Shown piece by piece: positions 24,612 to 33,593 of a DNA stretch of 51,339 nt. Each line of letters opens with the position of its first letter. Within the stretch, counting starts at the first letter, position 1. The notes beneath the pieces were generated by a model. The model worked only from the letters and a program-made list of their open reading frames with translations. It did no database searches and was not told the origin of the DNA. Source of the stretch: Acidimicrobiaceae bacterium (GTDB lineage: Bacteria; Actinomycetota; Acidimicrobiia; Acidimicrobiales; MedAcidi-G1); contig NZBE01000012.1 in NCBI GenBank assembly GCA_002687745.1, positions 6,389 through 57,727 of the forward strand, in the 5' to 3' direction. The position numbers were made by a program, and so were the translations under genes.

Positions 24612-26126
24612 ATGGCAGGAAACACCTGGAAGCCGAAGCCGCCGCCGACGCGGCCCGGTGGTGCCGACGTGCTGGCCGGCCTCAGCGTCGCCCTTGTCCT
24701 CATTCCCCAGTCGATGGCCTATGCAGAACTGGCTGGCCTGCCACCGCACATCGGTCTGTTCGCAGCTGCACTCCCGCCGATTCTGGCATCCGTGGCAGCG
24801 TCGTCTCCCTACCTCCAGACCGGACCGGTGGCGCTCACGAGCCTCCTGACTCTCGGCGGGTTGGCCGAACTGGCCGAGCCGGGGTCTGTCGAGTACGTGG
24901 AGCTGGCTGCCCTGCTGGCGCTGGTCGTGGGCGTTACCCGCCTGGCCCTCGGCCTCTTCCACCTTGGCGTGGTCGCCTACCTGATGAGCGAACCCGTGCT
25001 CTCCGGCTTCACGTCGGGCGCAGCGATCCTCATCCTGTCCTCACAGCTCCCGAAGGCACTGGGAGTTGACGCCCCCGATGGCGGCGTCCTTGAACGTGCC
25101 TGGTGGTCGCTGACGAACCCCGGCGACTGGGAGATCGGAGCCGTGGTTATAGCGGCGGTCACGGTCCTGTTGGTACTAGGTGGTCGGCGACTCCACCGCC
25201 TGTTCCCCGGTGCTCTCGTGGCGGTCGTGGGCGGGGTCACCTTCGCCAGGGTTGCCGGATACGAGGGACCGGTCGTGGGGTCGGTGCCCACCGGCTTCCC
25301 CGACATTGGCCTGGACCTGCCGTGGAGTTCGACCGGATCACTGGTTGTCGCCGGGGTGGTCATCGCCCTGGTGGGCTTCGCCGAACCCACTTCGATCTCG
25401 CGGATGTTCGCGACAGCTGATCGACAGCCATGGAGCGCCGACCGTGAGTTCATCAGCCAGGGTCTGGCAAACGTTGCTGCCGGCCTTTCGGGGGCATTCC
25501 CCGTCGGAGGCTCCTTTGCCAGGTCATCTCTGAACCGCCTGGCAGGTGCCAGGAGTCGCTGGTCCGGCCTCGTCACCGGGATGGCTGTGCTGGCGTTCCT
25601 ACCGTTCGCCGATGTCCTCGAGCAGTTGCCGAGGGCCACCCTCGGAGGGGTTGTGATGGCCGCCGTCGTCGGCCTGGTCCAGCCCGTGCGGCTGGTCGAC
25701 ACGATCCGCCGGTCGACACCTCAGGGCCTGGTGGCGTGGGGAACCTTCGCCACCACCCTCGCACTGGCACCGCGGATCGAACGGGGGGTGATCGTCGGCA
25801 TCGGGCTGTCGCTGGCCCTGCACCTGTGGAGGGAACTCCACGTGGACGTTCCAAGGCGCCGCGAGGGGAACACGCTCTGCCTCGACACCCGAGGGGTCCT
25901 CTGGTTCGCAACTGCTTCCCGCCTGGAGCAGCTTGTGCTTGACGCCCTTGCGGAGGAACCGGACATCGACGGCCTGCGTATCGATCTCGGAGGCTGTGGT
26001 CGGGTCGACTACACGGCAGCCACGACGATCCGCAGGCTGGCCGAAGATGTCCGGGCTGGCGGGTTGACGGTCAGCGTTACAAGTGTGCCCGCAAACGTGG
26101 CCTGCTATCTGAGCGAGTTCTCGTAG
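24612..26126 (+). CDS. SulP-family anion (sulfate) permease with STAS domain
   Basis: 504 aa. The N-terminal 400 residues hold 10 to 12 hydrophobic segments with the conserved LVLIPQSMAYAELAGLPPHIGLFAA and TGPVALTSLL motifs of the SulP core. GLSGAFPVGGSFARSSLN is another family block. The C-terminal STAS domain, from about residue 415 (GNTLCLDTRGVLWFA to GCGRVDYTAATTIRRL), is complete although short. SulP members carry sulfate, bicarbonate or other anions. The convergent arylsulfatase 22 bases away makes sulfate the reasonable choice. Confidence 0.92.
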   Translation: MAGNTWKPKPPPTRPGGADVLAGLSVALVLIPQSMAYAELAGLPPHIGLFAAALPPILASVAASSPYLQTGPVALTSLLTLGGLAELAEPGSVEYVELAALLALVVGVTRLALGLFHLGVVAYLMSEPVLSGFTSGAAILILSSQLPKALGVDAPDGGVLERAWWSLTNPGDWEIGAVVIAAVTVLLVLGGRRLHRLFPGALVAVVGGVTFARVAGYEGPVVGSVPTGFPDIGLDLPWSSTGSLVVAGVVIALVGFAEPTSISRMFATADRQPWSADREFISQGLANVAAGLSGAFPVGGSFARSSLNRLAGARSRWSGLVTGMAVLAFLPFADVLEQLPRATLGGVVMAAVVGLVQPVRLVDTIRRSTPQGLVAWGTFATTLALAPRIERGVIVGIGLSLALHLWRELHVDVPRRREGNTLCLDTRGVLWFATASRLEQLVLDALAEEPDIDGLRIDLGGCGRVDYTAATTIRRLAEDVRAGGLTVSVTSVPANVACYLSEFS

Positions 26127-26147
26127 ACGGTCAGGGTGAAGGACGCA

Positions 26148-28463
26148 CTATTCGTATCTGGTCCCGGATTCGCGCATCACGTCGACCCAGCGGGCACCCG
26201 CATCGGGGGACAGTTCGCCCGGCACGTAGGTGACCTCGTGCAAGGTTCCCGTGTAGGGAAAGGGACCGTGGCGCTCGAAGACCTCCCATGAGACCGGTGA
26301 CCGTCGGTCGATACCGACATCGATTCCCTCGAACGGTGCCATCGACGTGAGCTGTGCCAACCCCGGTGATTCGGCGACCACCCCACCGTCTACCAGGAGG
26401 GTTGCGTTCCAGACAAGCGAACCGGGGGCATCCACCGTGAGCGTGACGGTGGAGGGTCCTACGGGCATCGACCCTCCGTCTGTCACGGTCATCACCCCGT
26501 AGCCGTTGTGGGCGTGGAAGAGCCTGCCGTCCTCCACGTAGACCGAGTAGCCCCCGCCCTGCCCACCGTGCGCAACGAGCACCCCTTCGTCGCCCGAACC
26601 GTGTTCGACAAACACCTCTACGGTGAACGACCTGAGGTTGACCAGCTGTTGTGACCGGAAACGCTCAATCGTCGGCTGGCCCGATCGCAGCGTCACGGGT
26701 TCGGCCAACACGGCCTCCCATGGCGGGCGCACGGTGTAGGCAAGCCCGGTGCCCTCGTCGAGCGGAAACACCTGGTTGGCCCAGGCGGCCGCCTCCCAGG
26801 CCTCCTTCAGCTCACCGAGGACGTCGGGATGCTCCTCGGCGAGGTTCCGGGACTCGGTCGGATCGTCGGTGAGCCTGTGGAGTTCCCAGTCGTCGTCGAC
26901 GAACGGGGTGCGGGGCTGGTGGCAGGTGACGGCCGACCATCCTTCCCTGTAGTAGCCGCGGTGGCCCACCTGCTCGTAGTACTGCTCCGGATGGGTGGAC
27001 GGTGCCGCATCGTCGTCAATCGTCGACACGAAGCTGGCACCAGCCGGCTCAGGCCCGTCAACGGTGGTTGCAGGCATCTCCACTCCGGCCATCTCGAGAA
27101 CGGTCGGCATCAGATCGGTCACGTGCTGGTACTGGGTGCGCAGCCCACCTCCGTCCGGTAGGCCACTCCCCCTGGAGATGATGAACGGCACCTGATGGCC
27201 TCCCTGGTGGGTGTTGACCTTGTAGAGCCGGAACGGTGTCCCGGATGCCATACCCCACCCCATCGGATAGTGGGGCAGGGTCTGGGGCCCACCCATCAGG
27301 TCCATTCGTGAATGGTCGACCTGGATGTCGTCAAGCGGTGAATCGCCGCGGGTGTGTGCCATCAGCGTCCTGAAGTACGAGGAGGTTCCGTTCTGTTGAC
27401 CCTCACGCGAACCACCGTTGTCGGAGGTGAACACCACGATCGTGTTGTCCCATTCACCCATTGCCTGCAGTTCGGTCCTGAGGCGTCCGAAGTTCTGGTC
27501 GACGTTGTCGACCATCGCTGCGTACAGCTCCTGATAGCGGGCAAACAGCTCACGTTGCATGTCGCTGAGGTCGTCCCACGCCTCGACACCGTGGCCCTCC
27601 TCGCTGTTTCGGGGCGGCAGGACCGCACCTCCGGGGACAACACCCAGGGCGACCTGGCGCTCGAAGCGGGCCCGGCGGACCTCATCCCAGCCCTGCCCGT
27701 AGAGGCCCCTGTACTTCTCGGCATCGACCGCCTTCACCTGCAGTGGCGCATGCACCGCCACATGGGAGTAGTAGAGGAACCACGGCTTGGTCGGATGACC
27801 TGAACGGACGCCACGAACCATGTCGAGGGCCCGGTCGGTGAGATCGTCGGTGAGGTAGTAGCCCTCGGGGTACCCGTCGACCTCGACCACGTGGTTGTCC
27901 TCGTAGAGGCGGTGTGGCTGGTGGAAGTTGGTGAAGCCGTCCAGGATCCCGTAGAAGCGGTCGAATCCCTGCTGGCAGGGCCATGAGCGCCGCGGGCCGG
28001 CCTCGGTGAGGCTGGAGTCCTTGCAGAGATGCCACTTACCGACCATGAGCGTGGACCAGCCGGCATCACGGAGCACACCTGCCATGGTCACGGCATTGGA
28101 ATGCAACTCCATGGCGAAGCCCGGAAAACCCGGATCACGGTGGCAGACGGTCGCAACGCCGGCCATGTGGTGGTTCAGTCCGGTGAGCAGGGACGCCCGG
28201 GTCGGGGAACACATCGGGTTGACGTGGAAGTTGGTGTATCGGAGACCCTCTGCGGCCAGCTGGTCGAGGCTGGGGGTGTCGATCTCGGATCCGTAGCTGC
28301 CGAGGTCGGCAAACCCCAGGTCATCACACAACACCACGATTACGTTCGGCGAGCCGGCGGGTGGAACGGGCTGGTCGGGCCACCATGGCGTCGAGGTGGC
28401 GTGGGTCCGACCCACCTCGCCCTCAAAGCCAGCGTATGCGCCGACCTGTTCCGCGTCGTTCAT
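26148..28463 (-). CDS. Arylsulfatase-type sulfatase
   Basis: 771 aa. It hydrolyses sulfate esters with a formylglycine made from Cys85 in the motif C85-S-P-T-R (PMCSPTRASLLTG). Metal residues D47-D48 are in VVLCDDLG and the second set in VVFTSDNGG. The K in LMVGKWHL and the H in HVAVHAPLQV are also expected. Such long members have a C-terminal beta-sandwich of about 170 residues after PWEAVLAEPVTL. No signal peptide is visible, so a cytoplasmic location is likely and the MFS carrier would have to import the ester. GAGGA precedes the ATG. The MFS gene is 24 bases upstream on the same strand. Confidence 0.95.
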   Translation of the reverse strand: MNDAEQVGAYAGFEGEVGRTHATSTPWWPDQPVPPAGSPNVIVVLCDDLGFADLGSYGSEIDTPSLDQLAAEGLRYTNFHVNPMCSPTRASLLTGLNHHMAGVATVCHRDPGFPGFAMELHSNAVTMAGVLRDAGWSTLMVGKWHLCKDSSLTEAGPRRSWPCQQGFDRFYGILDGFTNFHQPHRLYEDNHVVEVDGYPEGYYLTDDLTDRALDMVRGVRSGHPTKPWFLYYSHVAVHAPLQVKAVDAEKYRGLYGQGWDEVRRARFERQVALGVVPGGAVLPPRNSEEGHGVEAWDDLSDMQRELFARYQELYAAMVDNVDQNFGRLRTELQAMGEWDNTIVVFTSDNGGSREGQQNGTSSYFRTLMAHTRGDSPLDDIQVDHSRMDLMGGPQTLPHYPMGWGMASGTPFRLYKVNTHQGGHQVPFIISRGSGLPDGGGLRTQYQHVTDLMPTVLEMAGVEMPATTVDGPEPAGASFVSTIDDDAAPSTHPEQYYEQVGHRGYYREGWSAVTCHQPRTPFVDDDWELHRLTDDPTESRNLAEEHPDVLGELKEAWEAAAWANQVFPLDEGTGLAYTVRPPWEAVLAEPVTLRSGQPTIERFRSQQLVNLRSFTVEVFVEHGSGDEGVLVAHGGQGGGYSVYVEDGRLFHAHNGYGVMTVTDGGSMPVGPSTVTLTVDAPGSLVWNATLLVDGGVVAESPGLAQLTSMAPFEGIDVGIDRRSPVSWEVFERHGPFPYTGTLHEVTYVPGELSPDAGARWVDVMRESGTRYE

Positions 28464-28487
28464 CTGGTGATCCTCGTCGGGTGACGG

Positions 28488-29723
28488 TCAGTTCCCGGTT
28501 CCAGCTCCGGGCGAACCTACCTCACGGCTGTGGAGTCGTGACAGGTGTGCCACAACGGCAAGCAGCAGCCCGCAGACCCCGGCAACCACGACAAGCGCTC
28601 CCCCGAAACCTGCCGTGGTGCCACCAACCCATCCGACCACCAGTGGCCCTGTGACCCCGCCGATCTCGGACACGGCGAACCACATACCGAATGCGAGACC
28701 CATGTTTGCCGGACCTACGGCCCGACAGTCCATGAGCATGACGATCGTCAGGGGAATGAGCGCCGACCTGACCCCCATCGCCGCCACCGGCAGTGGATCC
28801 AACGAGGTGGGGAACACGATCAACGCAACCAGACCGGTGGCGATGACGGTCAGGATGCTGGCCAGGAACCGCGGAAGGCGGTCGCGGCTGGCCCGCCGTG
28901 GCAGGAGCAACGAGGCGCCGATGCCGACCACTCCCCCGAACGCAGTCCAGTTGGCAGCTGCCATCGCCGAGAATCCACTGTGGCTGCGCAGGATGCTCGG
29001 CAACCAGCCTCCCAACCCGTGGACGATGAAGAACACACCCACCCCGAACACCAGGATCGCCCGAACCTCGGGCTCAGCCAGCAACGAGCGGGCTCCACCT
29101 TCGGCCACGGCGTGTTCCGGAGGGTCCACCGGCGGTTGGCTGTGTCGTGAGACGACCAGCCAGCAGGCTGCGGCCACCACCATCAGACCTGTCTCAATGG
29201 CGACGGTTGTGCGCCATGACCCTGTCAGGGGCATCAGCACGGAGTTGGAGAGCACAAGGGTCGCCAGGCCTCCGAGGGCGGGAGCCGTGTTGTAGGCGCC
29301 AACGGCAAACCGGCGTTCACGCACATCGCTGAACCAGGTTCCAACCACCTTCGGCGCACCGGCAGACACCAGCGGTCCGCCAACTCCGAACAGTGCAATC
29401 GCCAACCAGAAGCCGGCGAGGCCCGTGGCTGCAACGCGGGCGAGGCCACTGGCGACAATCACGAGGGCTCCGAGGGTGAGCGACCGGCGCAGGCCGAGGC
29501 GATCCACCAGACGGCCGGCCGGTGGTGCCGTGATGATGTAGACGAGTTGCCACGCACCCAGCGCAAGGCCCATGGACCCGCGGCTGAGGCCCAGGTCGGC
29601 CCTCACCTCATCCACGATCGGGGCGATCGACATGGCAACCACTCCAAAGGAGAAATAGATGCCGAACAGGCCCCCGAAGACACTCCAGCGTCTCGGGTCC
29701 CTCCGCTCAGTCGGTCCTGCCAT
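28488..29723 (-). CDS. Major facilitator superfamily transporter
   Basis: 411 aa from ATG 29723; longer frames cross the neighbour. Twelve hydrophobic segments are likely. The MFS loop-2 signature appears as [15 protein letters not shown], and [14 protein letters not shown] and [19 protein letters not shown] resemble oxalate/formate-type and anion:cation members. It directly precedes the arylsulfatase, so import of a sulfate ester or export of the product are the likely roles. Substrate unknown. Confidence 0.9.
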   Translation of the reverse strand: MAGPTERRDPRRWSVFGGLFGIYFSFGVVAMSIAPIVDEVRADLGLSRGSMGLALGAWQLVYIITAPPAGRLVDRLGLRRSLTLGALVIVASGLARVAATGLAGFWLAIALFGVGGPLVSAGAPKVVGTWFSDVRERRFAVGAYNTAPALGGLATLVLSNSVLMPLTGSWRTTVAIETGLMVVAAACWLVVSRHSQPPVDPPEHAVAEGGARSLLAEPEVRAILVFGVGVFFIVHGLGGWLPSILRSHSGFSAMAAANWTAFGGVVGIGASLLLPRRASRDRLPRFLASILTVIATGLVALIVFPTSLDPLPVAAMGVRSALIPLTIVMLMDCRAVGPANMGLAFGMWFAVSEIGGVTGPLVVGWVGGTTAGFGGALVVVAGVCGLLLAVVAHLSRLHSREVGSPGAGTGN

Positions 29724-29802
29724 CGGGTGATGCTCCCATGCCGTGACACCATCAGAGGCGTTGAGCACCCCGTTGTGGCCAGATCTGCGCGATCCTGTCG
29801 CC

Positions 29803-30687
29803 ATGGAGGAACTTAGATGGATCGCCAGAGACAACCTGGCCGATGACCTGGAGCGTCCACTGCTGGTTGTGGCATTCAGGGGACTGTTCGACGCCTCAGG
29901 CTCGGCTACGGCCGCCGTGGAGTGGCTTGCCGGGAGGATCGACCACACCGCAATCGGCGACGTGGACCCTGAGACCTTCTTCGATTTCACCCAGGAACGA
30001 CCTGAAGTCAACTTCGACGAGCGGGGCACCAGGGTGCTGGCCTGGCCACGCAACGAGGTGCTTGTGGCCCGGACACCTGAGGGACAGCGCGACCTGCTGA
30101 TGGTGAGCGGGGTCGAACCCCACCTCAGGTGGCGGACCTTCGCCAACGCCCTGTCTGAGGTGGCGGCCATCACCGGGATCGCAACTGTCGTGACCCTGGG
30201 TGCGATGGTTGGCATGACGCCACACACACGCCCTTTCTCCGTTACCAGTAGTTCCACAAATGCCCGGTTGGCCGACCGGCTCGGGCTGGGCCGGCCCTCG
30301 TACCAGGGGCCCACAGGTCTGGTCGGCGTACTACACGACACGCTCGACCGGGCGGGCACGCCGGTCATCTCGCTGCGGGTATCGGTTCCCCACTACGTTC
30401 CCGACACCCCCAACCCGAAGGCAACGCGGGCACTGTTGCGCTGGTTCGAACGGGTCAGCGGTGTCAGCACCTCCTATGCCGAACTGGACGGCCCTGCAGC
30501 CGACTGGCAGCGCCAGGTTGATGCCGCTGTCGCAGGCGACGCGGACCTCCTGCATTACGTGAAGCGTCTCGAGGCCCAGACGGACCAGACCGAGGAACTG
30601 ATCCCCAGCGGCGACGACCTCGCAGCCGAGCTGGAGGCATTCCTGAGGGAACAGGAGGACGGCCCCGGCAACGACCCTCCTGGTTGA
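29803..30687 (+). CDS. PAC2 family protein
   Basis: 294 aa from ATG 29803, where GATCCT lies 6 bases before; an alternative GTG at 29743 adds 20 residues. The PAC2 fold (proteasome assembly chaperone 2-like) is shown by LLVVAFRGLFDASGSATAAVEWL, VLVARTPEGQRDLLMVSGVEP, TLGAMVGMTPHTRP and the C-terminal ALLRWFERVSGV. Acidic C-terminus. In actinobacteria PAC2 genes are widespread and their exact role is unsettled. Divergent from the MFS gene by 79 bases. No proteasome gene is nearby. Confidence 0.85.
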   Translation: MEELRWIARDNLADDLERPLLVVAFRGLFDASGSATAAVEWLAGRIDHTAIGDVDPETFFDFTQERPEVNFDERGTRVLAWPRNEVLVARTPEGQRDLLMVSGVEPHLRWRTFANALSEVAAITGIATVVTLGAMVGMTPHTRPFSVTSSSTNARLADRLGLGRPSYQGPTGLVGVLHDTLDRAGTPVISLRVSVPHYVPDTPNPKATRALLRWFERVSGVSTSYAELDGPAADWQRQVDAAVAGDADLLHYVKRLEAQTDQTEELIPSGDDLAAELEAFLREQEDGPGNDPPG

Positions 30688-30721
30688 GCACAGGTATGCC
30701 GGATCGGCGAGACTCCTCTCC

Positions 30722-31423
30722 ATGAACCGCAACGAGCACCTCTCAGCGATCCTCTCAGAGGGTCGCACCCTGATATCTGCCTGCGACACCGCACCCGACG
30801 GCGGGGTTGCAGCCTGTCCGGGCTGGACCAACACCGAACTTCTGGGCCACATCAGCAATGTCTGGGGGTTCGTGGCCGCCCAGGTGAGGGCCGCTGACAC
30901 GTCCGGCCCGAGCCGCCCTGATCCGGTCGACGCAGACGAATCGTCTGACCTGTTGAACGACCTGATCTCGGTCCTGGAGTCGACCGACGCCAGCCAGCCG
31001 GCCTGGAACTGGTCATCCGACACGACTGTCGGATTCTGGGTTCGCCGGATGGCCTGTGAGACCGCCATCCACCGTTGGGATGCCGAGGACGCTGCCGGTG
31101 CTACCTCCCCAATCGAGAGCGGCCTGGCTGTCGAGGTGGTCGACGAGGCCGTCAACGTGGTCTTCAGGTTTCAGCGAGGTGGTCCGGTTGTCGACCATCC
31201 ATCAGGCTCCCTGCACCTCCACGCCACCGACTGCGACGGTGAGTGGCTGGTGGTACCTGGTGATGCGGGCCTGGTGGTTACGAGGGAGCACGCCAAGGCC
31301 GATACAGCCGCAGCGGGCACCGCATCGGACCTGGCGCTCTTCGTGTGGGGCCGCGGTGGCAACGACCTGCAGTTCTGGGGGGATGAGGCCGAGCTGGAGG
31401 CATGGGCCTCGGTAGCCCCGTAG
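30722..31423 (+). CDS. Mycothiol-dependent maleylpyruvate isomerase-type DinB-like protein
   Basis: 233 aa. The N-terminal DinB-like four-helix bundle contains the ACPGWTNTELLGHI segment with the first metal His, and the third His is in ETAIHRWDAEDA. The C-terminal half matches the MDMPI C-terminal domain (VDEAVNVVF, LALFVWGRGG). Members are metal-dependent enzymes that use mycothiol as cofactor or of unknown function. Actual maleylpyruvate isomerase activity is unlikely because no gentisate pathway genes are present. The gene follows PAC2 by 34 bases. Confidence 0.85.
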   Translation: MNRNEHLSAILSEGRTLISACDTAPDGGVAACPGWTNTELLGHISNVWGFVAAQVRAADTSGPSRPDPVDADESSDLLNDLISVLESTDASQPAWNWSSDTTVGFWVRRMACETAIHRWDAEDAAGATSPIESGLAVEVVDEAVNVVFRFQRGGPVVDHPSGSLHLHATDCDGEWLVVPGDAGLVVTREHAKADTAAAGTASDLALFVWGRGGNDLQFWGDEAELEAWASVAP

Positions 31424-31449
31424 GGGCCGGTTCCGGTTAACTCCGGTCC

Positions 31450-32016
31450 TCAGCCAACAACACCTGTAGGACAGGTGATGCCTGTGTCACCGAGGCCGCA
31501 GTAACCGGTGGGGTTTCTGGCGAGGTACTGCTGGTGATAGTCCTCGGCGTAGTGGAACGTTCCAAGTTCTGAGATCTGGGTGGTGATCGGACCAAACCCC
31601 GCATCTGCCAGCAGCGGCTCCATGGCATCTCGGGTGGCTTCCGCCGCCGCCCTCTGTTCCGCGTCGGCCACGAAGATGCACGACCGGTACTGGGTCCCGA
31701 TGTCGTTGCCCTGCCTCATGCCCTGGGTCGGATCGTGGTTGTTCCAGAACACCGCAAGGGCACCCTCCAACGTGAGCTCAAGGGGATCAAACACGACTAG
31801 CACCACCTCGGCGTGGCCCGTGGCTCCGGTGCAGACATCGCGGTATCCCGGCTCCGGGCTGGTGCCACCCGTGAACCCCACTGCCGTTGTCCAGACCCCG
31901 GGGGTCTCCCAGAACCGCTGCTCGGCCCCCCAGAAACAGCCCATGCCGACCACCAGCGTCTCCATCCCCTCCGGGAACGGCGGCACGATCATGCGGCCGT
32001 TCACGAGATGTGTCAT
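31450..32016 (-). CDS. msrA: Peptide-methionine (S)-S-oxide reductase
   Basis: 188 aa from ATG 32016. It repairs methionine sulfoxide in proteins. The catalytic motif is GMGCFWGAE with C27, and the GTGFTGG-type strand is VGFTGGTSPEP. C-terminal cysteines in GYCGLGDTGITCP are placed as resolving or recycling residues. SELGTFHYAEDYHQQYL is the standard substrate-binding block. The longer upstream reading frame is the antisense of the neighbour region and is not part of the protein. Confidence 0.96.
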   Translation of the reverse strand: MTHLVNGRMIVPPFPEGMETLVVGMGCFWGAEQRFWETPGVWTTAVGFTGGTSPEPGYRDVCTGATGHAEVVLVVFDPLELTLEGALAVFWNNHDPTQGMRQGNDIGTQYRSCIFVADAEQRAAAEATRDAMEPLLADAGFGPITTQISELGTFHYAEDYHQQYLARNPTGYCGLGDTGITCPTGVVG

Positions 32017-32051
32017 CGGGGTTCCCACAGTGCCACTCACTGATGCCGATG

Positions 32052-32870
32052 TCAGATCGTGAAGGCCAGGTGCTCTGCCAACTGCCGGGCCAGTTCCCTG
32101 TCGCCACCCAGGGCGACGCTGCCGTCCTCGATCAGCGGAACCGGGTCCTTGCGACCCCCGGTCAGGGCCAACCAGTCGTGCGACGACATGGAGAGCGTGC
32201 ATGTGGGTCCGTTGTCGAACGCCTCCACCACCGAGGCCCGACCATCGACGGCCACCCGGATGGTGGCCTCCACGGGGCCGGTCAGGTTCACCTCGACCCT
32301 GCTCCCGTCGGGTGCCCCTCCCAACTTTCCGATGATGTAGCCGGCAGCGGTCGCCACCTCGTCCACCGATATCTGGGCTGGCAGGCCGCCGGCGGATGGT
32401 TCGTGGCCGAGTGGCTCCCGGCAATCCTCCAGATGAAGCCACGAGTCGTAGACCCGCACGTGCATGAACCGCAGGTAGGGCACCTCGCCTATCGGCGACC
32501 ACCCCACCTTGTGGATCTCCTCGTCAGACATCACAGACAACTGGCCCAGCCGTTCCGCCGAGACCTCCCTGAACAGTTCCAGCACCTCGGGTCCCGACAG
32601 CGACCGCATCGACTCGACCCAGCGTTCGTTGCCTTCGGCAATCGGATTCCTCAGGTGCGCAGTCGGGAACTCCACCTCGGGGGCATCGTGGCCCTGGAGC
32701 ATCCGCTCGGTACCGATGATGTGGGCCAGGTTGTCCTGCACTGTCCATCCGGGGCACCTGCTGGGCGTCTCCCACCCGCCTTCGGACAACCCGTCACCCC
32801 AGTCGGCCCATTCGGCCCAGATCTGCTCCAGCCCGCCGACTATCCGCTCCCTGTCGAGTTCAATGCTCAT
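32052..32870 (-). CDS. Second mycothiol/DinB-like maleylpyruvate isomerase-family protein
   Basis: 272 aa. RCPGWTVQDNLAHIIGTERML carries the first metal His and is the family signature; the later His is in FMHVRVYDSWLHLEDCREPLG. The C-terminal domain ends with sterol-carrier-like strands (ASVVEAFDNGPTCTLSMSSHDWLALTGGR), typical of the TIGR03083-type group. Metal- and thiol-dependent chemistry is expected but substrate unknown. It lies 21 bases downstream of the DsbA-fold gene in the same direction. Confidence 0.88.
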   Translation of the reverse strand: MSIELDRERIVGGLEQIWAEWADWGDGLSEGGWETPSRCPGWTVQDNLAHIIGTERMLQGHDAPEVEFPTAHLRNPIAEGNERWVESMRSLSGPEVLELFREVSAERLGQLSVMSDEEIHKVGWSPIGEVPYLRFMHVRVYDSWLHLEDCREPLGHEPSAGGLPAQISVDEVATAAGYIIGKLGGAPDGSRVEVNLTGPVEATIRVAVDGRASVVEAFDNGPTCTLSMSSHDWLALTGGRKDPVPLIEDGSVALGGDRELARQLAEHLAFTI

Positions 32871-32891
32871 TGTTTTCCTCCGTCATGGTGG

Positions 32892-33593
32892 TCAGGGGGT
32901 TGGGTTGGCCACGGTGTTCCACTCGCGTGCCTCGATGTACGGCCGGAAGACATCGCCGATCCGGGCCAGGTCCGAAGGGGTCTTGGGACGCTGCAACTCG
33001 AACAGGTCGGGGTATTCGAGCCACCCGGTCACGAGGTTCCAGAGCCGCTCGGCAGCGGCACCCGTAGGTGGGTCGATCAGGACCGGGCCGAAGAGCTTGC
33101 GGGACGGGTCATCGCCCACCCCCGGGAACACGAGGGTTGGGACTCCCCAGCCTCCGAGAGCAAGCACGTCCTCGTGGTCGTTGCGGACGTCGTCGTGGGT
33201 CGTCTCGTCGGCAAGGGCCTCATCGACGATGCCCGGATCCATGCCCATTTCCTCAAGCAGTTCCCGGGCAACCTCGGGCCTGTGCGGCTGGCGGCCCTCA
33301 ACGTGGAGGGCGGTTCCGGACCGTAGGTACCAGGCGTCGTTCAGGTCCGGGTCTCGCCGCCTGAGGAATGCGCCTATGCGCATCATCGACCAGCCATAGG
33401 ACCATTCCCTCTCCCACGGGTGCTTCTTACCCTCGGCCCTGTTGACCTCCTCAAGGCTGAAGAACCGCCAGTCCACGTCGAGGCCCAGCCTGTCGCGTAC
33501 CTCACGCATCCAGAGTGAGGTCTGGTAGGCCCATGGGCAGATCACATCGAAGTGGAAGGCAACGCCTGTCGGTTCGTCCGTCGTGTCATTCAT
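32892..33593 (-). CDS. DsbA-fold oxidoreductase with CPWA active site
   Basis: 233 aa from ATG 33593. Thioredoxin fold with an inserted helical domain: FHFDVICPWAYQTSLWM starts the active-site helix, and GVPTLVFPG has the cis-Pro. The second position Cys of CxxC is Ala (C-P-W-A), so only one cysteine is available, as in monothiol or nitroreductase-like members related to mycothiol-dependent Rv2466c, where CPWC is expected. It probably uses a low-molecular-weight thiol partner. The start overlaps the ligase stop by 8 bases. Function tentative. Confidence 0.78.
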   Translation of the reverse strand: MNDTTDEPTGVAFHFDVICPWAYQTSLWMREVRDRLGLDVDWRFFSLEEVNRAEGKKHPWEREWSYGWSMMRIGAFLRRRDPDLNDAWYLRSGTALHVEGRQPHRPEVARELLEEMGMDPGIVDEALADETTHDDVRNDHEDVLALGGWGVPTLVFPGVGDDPSRKLFGPVLIDPPTGAAAERLWNLVTGWLEYPDLFELQRPKTPSDLARIGDVFRPYIEAREWNTVANPTP

